The position numbers and the translations under genes were made by a program. From positions 3,100,001 through 3,164,000 of the forward strand of contig OX387607.1 of the NCBI GenBank assembly GCA_947568835.1: DNA of 64,000 nucleotides, given 5' to 3'. This document shows positions 30,801 to 42,017 of this stretch, piece after piece (positions within the stretch are counted from its first letter, which is position 1; each line of letters opens with the position of its first letter). The notes beneath the pieces were generated by a model that was given only the letters and a program-made list of their open reading frames with translations, ran no database searches and had not been told where the DNA came from. This stretch comes from Protonemura montana (taxonomy: Eukaryota; Arthropoda; Insecta; Plecoptera; Nemouridae).

Positions 30801-33800
30801 GGAAATGGTGTGGTTCATACCCCACGACCTCCAGGCAAGGCTTGGACACGAGACATGGAACATAGGGGCAGGGTCCAGGTTAGGCAGGGCTCGATGGGAC
30901 AGGGTGTGTTCTTGGCTCGCTGCAAGCACAGCCATGGTGTGGTTCATACCCCACGACCTCCAGGCAAGGCTTGGACACGAGACATGGGACATGGGGGCAG
31001 GGTCCAGGTTAGGCAGGGCTCGATGGGACAGGGTGTGTTCTTGGCTCGCTGCAAGCATGGAAATGGTGTGGTTCATACCCCACGACCTCCAGGCAAGGCT
31101 TGGACAAGAGACATGGAACATAGGGGCAGGGTCCAGGTTAGGCAGGGCTCGATGGGACAGGGTGTGTTCTTGGCTCGCTGCAAGCATGGAAATGGTGTGG
31201 TTCATACCCCACGACCTCCAGGCAAGGCTTGGACACGAGACATGGGACATGGGGGCAGGGTCTAGGTTAGGTAGGGCTCGATGGGACAGGGTGTGTTCTT
31301 GGCTCGCTGCAAGCATGGAAATGGTGTGGTTTATACCCCACGACTAAGAAGGGCTTGAGTTATGAACATTGTTTTTATCTTACAGGTATTGGAAACGCAA
31401 CGATTGGAACATATCCACCAGCAATGACATCAGAACGGGGAACCCTCTGGACGGGGAAATTTTCTCGGAAGTCACCGAAATGAACTCTTTGATCAAGGTT
31501 GGTTCTCCTCTTAAGTAGTACGTCGATCGTCTTAACGTGATTCATGGGTCTCCCCACTCCGTTGTTAGGAGGGTCTACTGAGAGCGCGTCTGAGCGAGTC
31601 ACTCGGACTCGCTGTCGGTAGCTGCCATACCGACTTACGCGACTTCGGTTTCATTAAAACTGTTTGTCTGATCGAGATAATACGAACAATTTTAAAATTG
31701 CCGTACTTTAGGGTAGATCATGACATATTCTCGCTTTCAAAGCTATATTTATTGGTGAGATTTCGGCGTTGAAACACGGGCGGAGTTTTCTACTCATTTT
31801 AACATCATGAAAAACAATAATTTTATTTGGAATTAGGTAAGTAAGAAGTCTGAAAACTTGTTATTCTCTCAAGATTAGTATTGTAAATGTAAGAAAAAAA
31901 AATTGAATCACCCAACTCTATTACTTCTCGGAAAACCGAAGGCGACAGCAAAAAGTTTGTTTTTCCGAGTTTCCCACAAACTTCCCGCGAAATATTTTTT
32001 TGAGTATTTTATTAGTGACTCTCTAATATCGAATTTCAAGTACCGTATGAACCCCTTTAAGACAGGCCTCGGTCCTAAAAAAAACCGAGCGAAACCATTA
32101 CCCCACCCAAGATACTTAAGTTGTTTTCAAATTACTGCGGGGTTTTACGAGCTATGAATTTATAAGTTACATTGTGTTGAGAAATCTGATTTAAATTGCA
32201 AATGCTTGCAATGCGTAAAGTATTTTATTATTGGGAAAAATAATAACCACTCAAAAATATGTGCCCAAACAGAAACGCAAACCCCGATCTTCACCTGTCG
32301 CGAGTGTTGCCCTAACCAATTGAGCATCCCATTTTTAAAAGAATTTTAGTGCATTTTTTCTTTAGTTTTAGATCCCCTGATTGGACACCAGCTTTCGAGA
32401 AATTATTATAGTTTTCATAGTAATAAAATACAGTTTGCATTTTTTTTTTTTTGAATCCGCATTTTTTTATATTGAAACTAGTGGAATTGGAGATATTGCT
32501 CATAAACTGCTCTAATTTCTTGCTAGACCATATCAGCCATGCATACCATTAGGTCACCAAGAGATGACCGTTGTTCATGAGACTTCTGTGAACATTCGGA
32601 AATATGTGTCTAAACGGGGAGTCAAACCCCGATCTCCGATGACGACCATCATGAACGTCGCTTTTTCCTACAGGTGTACGTGCACGGATACAACGACGTT
32701 CTCGACATCTCGTCGCGTCCAAAATTTCTAAAAGATAAGGAGTACTTGGAGTACGACCTCGGCATCTGGTCCATCTACAGTACACAAGAAACCCGGTACG
32801 CAGTAATGTGGTTTCCCATGGATGGGCACGTTGCAACAAGGATGTAACAAAAAGTTTGAAACATGTGTTTCATCTTAATCCGTACATTTCATAACTGAGG
32901 TGCACAATTTTGTAGTCAAAACAAGCCAATATTGCACTCATCCCCTTCCCTCCTTCCTACATCAAATATAATCACAGAGTAAATTAATATAAAAACACCG
33001 AACGGTTTGGTGTGTTGCAAACATCGGTTCTCGGCCAGGAATTGAAAAGGTGACCATCATTCACTTTCACCTCTCGACTTATTTCACTTATCTCGACTTC
33101 ATTCACCTCTCGACAGCATGGATTTGTGGATAAATCCTGTAGTTCGAGTAGTACCGTCCTTTCCTTCAAAGTACGTTAAACTGGTGGTCTCCATGGTGGT
33201 CTTTGACAGGAAAAGGCCATAGCGCCCCGGCATTGGGTTTCCCCTCCTATTTAGGTGCTAGGGTGAGTTTACCACCTTCCTCACCATCACGCACACATTC
33301 ACCAACGCCTTGAGACTAGAACCACAGTCAAAACAATGCGTCGCTAAACACCAAAAATACAGCGGATCCAACGTCAAATTGGAGTTACTCGAGATTGACA
33401 TGTTGTGACGAGGTATAGCGTCACTAGAATCAGAGTGACTGTGAGTATTTACAGACTCTTGGTTCTTCTCCTTGGAGATCCGTCATTCTCATCAAATACA
33501 CTAAAATCGTCTCAAAAACTTAGTGTCCAAGTAGCTCAAAGGGTTCGAGCAACACCCGCGATATGTGGAGATCGGGGTTCGAGTCCCCGTTTGGGCATCC
33601 ATTTTTGAGACGGTTATAGTGTTCATAATAATAAAATTCCATAAATTAATTTGTTTATTGGCAGGGGTCTGAGCATATCCCAGCGGCGTTGCCGCTTTGT
33701 TAACGAGAGCGACCTGTACGTCAGCCCTGCCTACACGTACAATCTGTGTCGGATGCAATGTCGTGCTGCCAAGGCCGTCGAGCTGTGTGGCTGTGCACCG

Positions 33801-36800
33801 CACTACCTCCGCTTCAACCCTAGAAGTGAGTTACCACCATGTGGTGGAATCACCACCATGTAGAATCACTCGACTGTTGCCATTTTGGAAACAGTGGCGT
33901 TGGTGGCATTGGACTGAGTGTGAAATTGGTTAGGTGAACAGTGGCTATGTTATTGGAGAAATGTCACCGCTGATTTCACTCTAGATGAAGTATCAGGAAT
34001 ACGTTGTGAAACGAATTTAGTTGTTACACTTTAATGCATTCAAAAACCAACTGTTATTTATTTTTCAAAAGTAGTGCGAAGGTTCGGTAAAGTAGATTGA
34101 TTGATGTGTGGTGTTGAACGACGCACTGTTTTGACAACTGGCCATGCGGCACTGGTTCAATGGCGTCGGTAAATGAGTGGATGATGATGAGGATGATGAT
34201 GAACTTAACATAGCCTTGAAGAAACGAGGGGAAACCCGGTGCCGGCACGTAGCCGGCACTGGTGTCGAAGAACACTCAGGGCTTACACCACTGGCTTAAC
34301 GTCCCTTCCGAAGGACGGTACAACGCGAACAACAGGATTCCTCCTGAAATCCATGCCGTCGAGAGGTTGACAAGAAAGGCGAGTGAAGTTGCTGTACTAA
34401 CTTTCATCCCTCCAACCTCTCTCCCGAACAGAACTGGTCATGTATATGATGGTCACCCATCCAATACCTGACTCAGTTGCTAAACTTCGGTGATCTTACA
34501 AGAAGCGGTGTTTCCAGCACGCCAACCCGTTCGGTGTAAAGTAGAGATGAGTTTATAGACCATAACTGAATGTACGTATAGTATTTTCCTGATTATTGCA
34601 TATGAAAGCGTAGATATTTTTTCGATTACCCCACATCCTGATTTTTTTTCTAAAAAAAACGTACTAACGAGTTTTTCGTTTTAGGGTTCAACTGGCCACG
34701 GTGTAACATAACACGCTATGCTTGTCTTCAGAAACATTCAGGTGACGAAATCCAATGATTCGCATAAGCTTTGTTCATGTAGCTCCATAGAGACACAGTT
34801 TTAATCTAAATAAAAATCTAAATCTAAAAATAATTAAATTTTATAATTACATGTAACTGTTTAAAGCACACTGTCACGTGCTTGGTGCATATTTGCTTGG
34901 AAATAATGATAACCTGTCTGAGCATGACAAAAACACAGAAATTCAAAAGAAATTAAGATTATCCACTGGTTTAAATGAAAAATGCAAAATGTTATACACT
35001 TTTTATGAATATTACAAGTGTTGAGCGCAAATTGCTTAGCAGGCTTTAATCACAGGTTTTAAGACAATTTTCCCTTCACCGACCATCTTGACCGATCATT
35101 GGTTTCTAAAGCACACAGTAGGTTTCTAAAGTACCATAGTATAGTAGGTACCATTTGATAGTCAGCGACTAAATAGTTTACACTTTTCCCCAAAATCGAT
35201 GGCAGAAATCAATGGCAAACGACCACGTTCTTATACAATTATGCAACTATACACAACACAATTTTATACAATTAAATTTGAAAATTAATAGCTCATAAAT
35301 AAATTGTAATATTTTGAATAATCAAAATATTTTTGGTCAACCTTAAAAAATATAAAACTTCCTTTTACATTGAGACAACTCATAAAACACCATCCAATTC
35401 GAGTTGACCCTTATGTTATTCGGAAAGCCACTTTCCGAGCGCTCACCCAAGCATATTCCTGTCAATGGCCGAGTGTAGCTTACCGTAAGCCGGGGCACAT
35501 TACAGATCTGCTAAGCAAACTCCGCGATGCGGAGACAGGAGAGAAGATCAAGTGCTCGTGTCTGCCACCATGTGACGACATCGCTTTCGTATCTCACAAG
35601 GAAATGCCCATGAGCTGGTGAGTGCCAAAACAATAGTTAACAATTCCACAACCAGATTTAGTTTAGCTTGCAGTAAGATTAGCATTGCCAAGAAAGTTAC
35701 AATGAGGAATGAGTGACCAATGGAGCTGTTGATAAGAATTCCAAATAAGATTAAAATTTTATCTGATAATCAGGCTAACATGTGACTGAATGGTTTGGTG
35801 TTTTGGAGACACAGGTTCTTGTGAGATCACCGAAGCTAAGCTACGCGGGTCAGGTATTGGATGGGTGACCATCAGACACATGGCCAGTTCTGTCACACGC
35901 CTTGCTTATCAACCTCTCGACAGCATGGATTTGTAGTGGAATCCTGTAGTTCCCGTTGTACCGTCCTTCGAAAGGGACGTTAAGCCGATGGTCCCCTTGG
36001 TGCTCTGTGACTCAAGTCCCTTCTCCCTTCTAGCTAAGGTTAGTTTCTACATTGCCCACTCATTGAACGAAGCCATTCAGCCAGTGCCTCATAGCCTGTT
36101 GTCAAAATAGTGCATTGTTAAACCCCACTAATCAATAAATGTGACTCACAAAGTGTGAATTTACTGTTGTGCAGGTTCCTCAGTCCGTTGTTCAAGCTGG
36201 GCGTGACCAACTACCCACGTACACGTCTTAAGAGAGACATTCTCTTCGGTCTCACTGACCTCTTTGGTAGGTAAAATTCAATTATTTTGTCAATCATAAT
36301 AATAGTTTCTATTAGCCTATAATTCATTTTTATTAATAGCCTATAATTATTTTTTATTATAGCCCATTGATCATCACATGATATTGCCAGCGTCAGTTTG
36401 TTATTTTACCATAGTGCCAGATGATTATCATCATCTCTGTTCTGCTTCCCCCGATTCAGTGGAAAACAATGGAACAAACTCCCAAAACACCATTTTTTCA
36501 CTTCAAAAATTCTCTATAGATATATGGTCAGTTGCTCCAATATGGGAAATTTGCAGCTCCCAATTGTTGAAATTTGCCATGACTTCCCCCCCCCCCCCCC
36601 CCCCCCCCCATTTAAAAGGAGTTCAAATGTGTGGTTTTGTCAGGCCCTTACACAACTGTGACCATGGGCTAACCACACATTTCAGTCATGTTGCAGAATT
36701 TCAGTCAACTGCACTCAGTATTGTAAGAAACCATTAAAAAAAGGACGGTCTCCTGTGTTTGGGAATGAAGTAGTGGAACAATTTTCTCATGCTTTGATAG

Positions 36801-36931
36801 TGAGTATTGGCGGCACAGCAGGGTTGTTCCTCGGCTGCAGCGTCCTCAGCTTCGTCGAAATCTTTTACTACTTCACGCTGCGTCTCTTCTGGTTTCTTCA
36901 CTTCCGTTACAAGCAGCGTTCCAACGCCTAA
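27868..36931 (+). CDS. DEG/ENaC (pickpocket-type) sodium channel subunit
   Basis: Twelve exons in consistent phase give 532 residues: 27868-27989, 28354-28509, 28835-29035, 29380-29530, 30052-30179, 31386-31497, 32674-32795, 33665-33825, 34685-34741, 35452-35617, 36175-36266, 36801-36931. The cytoplasmic N-terminus carries the His-Gly gating motif (SSIHGFYH, residues 78-79). TM1 is about 94-112, followed by the family signature WNTTFPSMTICP. The extracellular loop is cysteine-rich (RRCRFVNESDLY, YNLCRMQCRA, CGCAPHYL, KCSCLPPCDD). TM2 starts at about 490 and contains GLFLGCSVLSFVEIFYYF, with the G-x-S selectivity filter GCS at 501-503. This is the amiloride-sensitive cation channel family used in mechanosensation, salt and pheromone sensing in arthropods; the subfamily is not assigned. 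The ATG at 27868 is the first in frame. The acceptor of exon 10 could alternatively be at about 35428. Intron 5 is filled by a minisatellite and several introns hold SINEs. Confidence 0.95.
30207..31345 (+). repeat. 129-bp minisatellite filling intron 5 of the channel gene
   Basis: About 8.8 copies in direct orientation; CAAGGCTTGG recurs at about 30321, 30449, 30578 and 30707, mostly 129 apart. Variants alternate between copies (ACAGCCATGG or ATGGAAATGG; GGGACATGGGGG or GGAACATAGGGG), hinting at duplication of pairs. Because 129 is divisible by three, the array is open in two forward frames and one reverse frame for over 330 codons. The array begins about 27 bases after the exon 5 donor and ends about 40 bases before the exon 6 acceptor. 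Confidence 0.95.
32160..32345 (-). mobile_element. tRNA-derived SINE copy in intron 6
   Basis: Reverse-oriented tRNA-like head at 32261-32330 (GGTTAGGGCAACACTCGCG and GATCGGGGTTTGCG on the minus strand) next to the shared TTTAAATTGCAAATGCTTGC block at 32190-32215. It is the same family as 33365-33650. Confidence 0.6.
32578..32645 (-). repeat. Partial tRNA-like SINE head
   Basis: ATATGTGTCTAAACGGGGAG and CAAACCCCGATCTCC are the reverse complement of the B-box half of the 33524-33598 head. It lies directly upstream of channel exon 7. Confidence 0.4.
33000..33335 (+). mobile_element. 5S-derived SINE, degenerate head
   Basis: Head ATCGGTTCTCGGCCAG and AAGGTGACCATCATT is a decayed 5S-like segment. 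The body matches the copy at 35798-36145: CTCTCGACAGCATGGATTTG, ATCCTGTAGTTCG, GTACCGTCC, and the end GTCAAAACAATGCGTCG. It lies in intron 7 of the channel gene. Confidence 0.7.
33365..33650 (+). mobile_element. tRNA-derived SINE, near full length
   Basis: Starts at ATCCAACGTCAAATTGGAGT, contains GTGACTGTGAGTATTTACAG, and then a tRNA-like part at 33524-33598 with A-box-like TAGCTCAAAGGG and a good B box GGTTCGAGTCC (33576-33586). It ends TGAGACGGTTATAGTG then an ATAATAAAA tail. The copy at 44960-45232 aligns along its length. Confidence 0.7.
34130..34525 (-). mobile_element. 5S rRNA-derived SINE with clear head
   Basis: On the minus strand the head (about 34437-34520) reads GTAAGATCACCGAAGT, GTCAGGTATTGGATGGGTGA, then CCATC, which is the internal promoter region of 5S rRNA. 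The body follows with TTCCGAAGGACG and a GATGATGATG tract, and the tail is GTTGTCAAAACAGTGCG. It lies in intron 8 of the channel gene. Confidence 0.8.
35798..36145 (+). mobile_element. 5S rRNA-derived SINE, best-preserved head
   Basis: The head contains GTTCTTGTGAGATCACCGAA, GCTAAGC, then CAGGTATTGGATGGGTGACC (35817-35873), matching the conserved 5S rRNA core and pol III internal control region. The body has CTCGACAGCATGGATTTGTA and the tail GTTGTCAAAATAGTGC. Located in intron 10 of the channel gene, 30 bases before exon 11. Confidence 0.85.
36586..36609 (+). repeat. Uninterrupted run of 24 cytosines
   Basis: A pure C24 tract in intron 11 of the channel gene; G24 on the opposite strand, a potential G-quadruplex former. 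Exact length may be affected by sequencing or assembly error. Confidence 0.85.
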
Positions 36932-37047
36932 TCTCAGTTTCATCTCAATCGGTGAGAAACAATCAAGAGATTGCTTACCAAACACCACAAGTTCTTTAAG
37001 ATTTTTGGAGTGTCTATCAAACTCCCTTCCAGCTGTAGATTATATTA

Positions 37048-37053
37048 AATAAA
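37048..37053 (+). terminator. Polyadenylation signal of the channel gene
   Basis: AATAAA 117 bases after the stop codon of the DEG/ENaC gene, the first canonical signal downstream. Confidence 0.6.
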
Positions 37054-38067
37054 AGCATTGGGGGGCACCAAGTAAATAGGTTTTATCAAAGTATGTTTAT
37101 TTTTTACAAACTAATCTCAGTTAAAAATAGAGTCACAAACTAATGTCTTATGCCACCAACATCACGCTTAATCAGCTCTGAGTATGCTTTGAGGTTCAAT
37201 ATGTTACACATTGTTAATATTGTTTTTTCATTACTTATAAAAAAAAATTTACTTTAAAATGTGTTGATATTTCTAAAATGCACTTCTGTCACATTAAACA
37301 ACATTAATTTGAAGCTTTTAACAAGTTTCTCAGTGCTTTTCACTGCTCACCTGAAGCCTCAGTATTTAAACCTCAACTCAACTGAGCTTTACGTAGTACC
37401 AGACACAACCACAACATATTTCAAAATCACAAACATCCTCATTTGAAACCAACTTTGAGCTAAATCCAATATTTTCTCTCGCTTCATCAGTGCTCAAAGT
37501 ATTGCAAAATGTTGTTAATTTAAATGAAAATTAAAAAAGTGGATTCAGACTGCAAAGTATGATGTTGGCAAATTCAGCCTTTAGACAGCTAAAAACTAAT
37601 CAACCCTCAAAATTAGAAGTATATCATCAAACCAAAAAGTCTACAAAACAATGCCTGTTATTTAGTAAAAGATAACAACGCCATTAGACCAGAGCCACAC
37701 GGCTCGTTGTCCAGACAGTGTACCGTTAAAACACAACAATCAGTAAAAGATAACTTAATAACTTGTAACTCTCGAAAAATCTTCCAAGTTAAAATGTACC
37801 GTTATGTCACTCAAAATAGTAAATTACATCTTATTCTAGCTAGGTAAACAATTAAAAAAATTGTATTCCTGTAGATGATGATGATGATGAAAACTATGAT
37901 GCAATGCTGCTCTAATAAGAGCTAACAAAATGAGAAATTTATTTGCTTAATGAAGGTAAAAAAAAAATCTGTCACAGATTGTCGTAGCAGACAATCTGGT
38001 CTACATTGATCAAGGCACTTGGGTCAAAGGCAGCATCGTAACAAACATCCCGTGCTACCTAGGGCAA
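37054..38067. other. Intergenic, nothing distinctive seen
   Basis: Convergent 3' ends of the channel gene and the 299-residue protein gene. AT-rich with no supported exons; the open frame at 37261-37446 lacks coding features. Confidence 0.5.
37938..37943 (-). terminator. Polyadenylation signal of the 299-residue protein gene
   Basis: TTTATT on the plus strand is AATAAA on the coding strand, about 125 bases beyond the stop codon at 38068. Confidence 0.5.
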
Positions 38068-40647
38068 TCACTGCAAGGGCATAGACTCAATATATCGAAT
38101 GCATGCAACTACGTCTTCGTTGTCCTTGCTGAATTCTTCGAGCCTGAAATGAAAAGAGTGTTAAGATCACCTCTTTGCACACAGCAGGATGTCATGAAGA
38201 AACAGTAAACATTTGACAAAAACTGTTTGAACTGGGTTTTGAATTAAACATTTATTTTCTTCCTACTCTCTACTTTTGACATCTCTGTTATAAATCCCTG
38301 AAATATCTATATTATTTTTCAACTGGCGTATAGCTGAGTATCGAGGACACTCAACTATGGCAAATACTTTGGCACCTGTCAATTCTCGCTTGAATTATGC
38401 TCGTAGCGTGTATTTTCTGTAGGTATTTTTTGTACACCTTAAAATTGAGTGTCTACACATATATGAATGTTACAATGAAATAAACATATAATTGAACTAT
38501 GAATGTTTGTAAAGCCACTAAAAAGATGTTTTTTTTATAAATTTATTGTCCTTCAACATTTCTTCCTTTACCACCTTTCTCCAATTTTCTGAACTCTTTT
38601 CCATACCTTGTACTTTTTCCATCACTCTCTTGACAATTTTGATGAATTATTCCACTAAAATCAGCCTCTTCATTTCCACCCATTTCCCAACATCTCAAGT
38701 TAAATGAACCAGCCGAAGCCAGCAGCACACCTACCTGGCCTGCATGGTACGCAGCTCCTGCTTTTCAAAGCGATGCCTGCGCAGAGCGTGCATGATCCAC
38801 GATGCAAGCGCCTTGAAGCACTGACGTCGCGCCGTGTTGTGCGGCTCATTGTCCCATACAGGGGTCGCGCGGACTTGCTCCCACGCTGCCATCGCAAACT
38901 GGGCCAACGCCCACGGGCACTGCGCTTTGACCAGCGCCCGACCTGCATTGAACATCACTCTCAGTCACTGGCACGTCATGTACAAGACTGGATTCAGGGT
39001 TGCGGTCGTTGTAAGGTTTGGCTCATAGCAAGATGCAAGGGTCTCGTTGATTATTGCTTAAAAACAGTATGGGCCTGTGGTTTTGAGAAATACCGCTAAC
39101 GGCTTTAAGCAAGGGACATATACACCTTTGACTACGGGAAGAGTTGTAAGTTTTAAATTTTTAGCTGATCCTTTTATTCTTGAATTGGTATCAACCTGGA
39201 TGGTCAACCTGGATAGTCAAGTATATTTATATACCTTTTACCTTGTACCTTTATATTTATTTATTGCAAGAAACTTAACACAGATTCTGATGGAGTTCAT
39301 TTGTGATTTACAGATTTAAATTTTAGAAGTACATTTTGATAACCACTCAATTGGGTAATTAATGCTCTCACCAAAGGCTCACACCAATTACAGCTAGTAT
39401 AGATTCTGGTTTATCGCCACATACCTGACTCGAGCAGCGAGCGTTTAAAAGCCGAGATATGGGTCGAAGCGCGCGCAAACGCGGGTGAATCAGTTCTCGA
39501 CGTAAGCCGCGACACAGGCAGCGACTTGAACACGTTTCTCGTCAGCTCGGCGAGTCGGGCAATAGCGGGGCCAACGTCTGGTGCTGGCAAGGAGTCCAGC
39601 AGGCTCTGACGATGGAAAACATGCCATTATTCTATCACTGTCAACTGTAATGGGTTATTGTTATGAATAAGCAGCTTTTTCCTTGTTTCTTATTAGAAGC
39701 TGACTGATTATTCAACATCTAATTGTGAACAGATCAGTGGGCTCATTGCTTTAATGAGTGCATCAATCAACACAAATTTTTAGTGACCACTTTTGCCAAT
39801 ATGGCAAGCGTCTAGCTCGTTTACCAATACGTACCTCGGCCTGCTGAGAGTTGGCTGCAAACATCTGTAAGATGATACTGACGGCTTGTTCGTGCGACAG
39901 GCCGAGAAGGGCATCTCGCAGCGTGCCTTGATAGAGCATGCCGGCATCCACGCGGGATCGCTTCGGGCTCTTGGCCGGGGAGGCCAGTGCCGGAGAGTCA
40001 AGTATCAGCCGCTTCCTTGGCGTGCCTCGGGATGCAGGAACATCCTGTTCAGGACAGAAAAAGCCTTTAATAGTGGCAGGGATACGCTGATGCATTTTAT
40101 CTGTCAACTGAGAGCTAAAACAAAATTACTATCACAGCTACAAAAGATTTAAAAAAAGCAAGTCCATTTGGTGGCAGAATTTTGAATTTTCTATGGCAGA
40201 ACAATAAATGGAAATAAATCAGTTGAATTAGTGCCAACAAATCAGTACCTACCGATTTGTGCAAGTGGGACCGTTAATTTATTTTGAAATCCAAAGCAGT
40301 AGAAACTCTGCGGAAGCTTTTTTGACCCGAGCTCCCAAATACCTGGATCAAAAGCCAGTCTTTAGAAGTTTAAAAATTAAAGGTAGTATCATAGGTAGTA
40401 GTAACCCCTAGCAGTGCCTTACCTTGCGAGGGGTGCGTGGTGCCTTGGGGTCTGGCGACCAAACAGCCGGAAGCCTTCGGCCCCGTTGCATGATGATCAG
40501 CTCATCGGGGGACGCTGCCGGAGTCAGAGGCAGGACGTGGCCCGGAGACTGGATTGTCGCCTCGTTCACGCTTAGCTGGCCTAGACGAGACGGGATCTCC
40601 GCCAGCGCGGAGCGCGTACGGCGCCCCTCGTTAGGAGGTGTTTCCAT
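38068..40647 (-). CDS. Unrecognised 299-residue protein rich in CDK-type sites
   Basis: Five exons in consistent phase: 40423-40647, 39835-40044, 39425-39605, 38735-38942, 38068-38143. All introns have GT-AG ends, and the join across each keeps one frame. The N-terminal half is disordered-looking and packed with S/T-P motifs (TPPNEG, LTPAASPDE, WSPDPKAPRTPRK, RGTPRKR, SPAKSPKRSR), typical of CDK targets; SPKRSR could be a nuclear localisation signal. The C-terminal half looks helical and conserved: LRDALLGLSHEQAVSIILQ, SLLDSLPAPDVGPAIARLAE, PWALAQFAMAAWEQV and ALASWIMHALRRHRF. I cannot name the family. An E2F-like site lies about 200 bases upstream, which agrees with a cell-cycle role; that role is inference. 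Confidence 0.8.
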
Positions 40648-40845
40648 CCCCAAAAATCAAGTGCCTACTTTTGCTATACTTTGGCTAATGTTGTTCGGAC
40701 AACTTGTGGCCTTTAGACAACTGCTTATGTCCAGGGGGGGCGTTGGAGTACGGGGCGGGCTAACGAAAAACGATTGATGCGTTACTTGAGGTCGGCGTCG
40801 ATGTGGTGTCGAGCGGCGGCAAGCGGTTTGATGAACAGCTGACGC

Positions 40846-40860
40846 GTTTTTGGCGCGATT
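40846..40860 (+). promoter_or_regulatory. E2F-like site upstream of the 299-residue gene
   Basis: TTTTTGGCGCGATTT contains TTTGGCGC, a close match to the E2F consensus TTTSSCGC, about 200 bases upstream of the ATG at 40647 in a locally CG-rich stretch (40780-40890). Binding is not shown. Confidence 0.45.
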
Positions 40861-41511
40861 TTGACGCGCGTAACCAACGCGTAACAGTGGCGAAGTTTCT
40901 GCGGGAAAATTAAAAAAATACTTGTGTGTTTTGTTATGCCGTCAGACTTGTGCTAATTTTGAATGCTTCAGGCCCTTGATTTTGAAACGACACTGCATTT
41001 TATTTTATTTTTTTATTTTTTTATTTAATGTCTTTATTAGCTTCAGCTATTTACATTGTCAATATATAAGTCTCATAGGTACTCTATAATTATCATTACA
41101 CATTTTAATAAATTTTGCTCTAAATTAATGAAATTAATGTCAGGCAATCCCTGACAATTAACCATGAAAGGCATCATAACTACAGCTAACATGATTAATT
41201 TAAATGCATGTTGCATATAATATTAAGGAACCTTATTTAATCGATTTAATTAAACTTCCAGTTGTAACTCTGGTTGTAATAGGCTGCTAATGTCGCTTCT
41301 GTTAGCAACTTTCAATTGAATCATCAAAACAATGAAAACTGTGCAGCTATAGATGTACGCATTTTCAAAGCTTAAGCTAAAGTAAACAAAGTGTAGGTTC
41401 TTTTGGTACAGACATGGAATAATTAGAATAATTTAACAAAAATTACCTTTTCTCTCTCAGAATTCTCTCGGGCCAGATCCTCAAAGCAACAAAAGAAGTC
41501 AACTCTGCAAG

Positions 41512-41753
41512 GCAAAGTTTAAGCATAACCCCCAAAAATTTGGATTAAAAGTTGAAATCACCATGGTAAAAACTCATCGAAATCTGGAAACACCATCTGT
41601 GATTATCCAACTCTGTCTTGAGGATTTGGCCCCAGAGTTAAAAGATGATCAGCCAATCACAAACAGTGTTTCTAGATTTTTAGGGGTTGTTACTATGGTG
41701 ATAACCTTTTTTTCCCTTAAATCTACGGAGGGTTATGCTTAAACTGTGCTTTA
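41512..41753. mobile_element. MITE-like element with long inverted ends
   Basis: Ends are AGTTTAAGCATAACCC and, reversed, GGGTTATGCTTAAACT; similarity between the two halves continues inward (AACACCATCTGTGATT against AACACTGTTTGTGATTGG). About 240 bp, non-coding, no transposase. Confidence 0.6.
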
Positions 41754-41983
41754 TGATTATGGGTTCAGCCCTTGGCAAATACAATCCTACAAAACTGGCA
41801 AAGGAGAGTTATAAATTGGAGCACAGGTTGGAGCCTGAAAAACAAGCGTGAGATGATGTAACAGCAAAGGCATAATTTTCCACAATCCAGTCACATGAAA
41901 TTAGTTTATTAAATATGTTAATTTTTCCCTATATTCGTATATTAACAAAGTAGTGTTCTGTTGTAGTGATCGATGTATGTATC

Positions 41984-42017
41984 ACCGTTGAGTGTGCACA
42001 CCTGCACACTCAACGGT
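41984..42017. repeat. Perfect 15-bp stem hairpin
   Basis: ACCGTTGAGTGTGCA, loop CACC, then TGCACACTCAACGGT. It stands alone in AT-rich DNA about 1.9 kb beyond the DGCR8 stop codon. Confidence 0.85.

Noticed and set aside
30135..31347. Three long overlapping ORFs of 338-387 codons
   Set aside because: They are frames through the 129-bp minisatellite inside a channel-gene intron; openness follows from a stop-free unit whose length is divisible by three.
35815..35885. A real 5S rRNA gene
   Set aside because: Only the central core of 5S is present, with changes in the arms. The following body and tail are shared by other dispersed copies, so it is a SINE.
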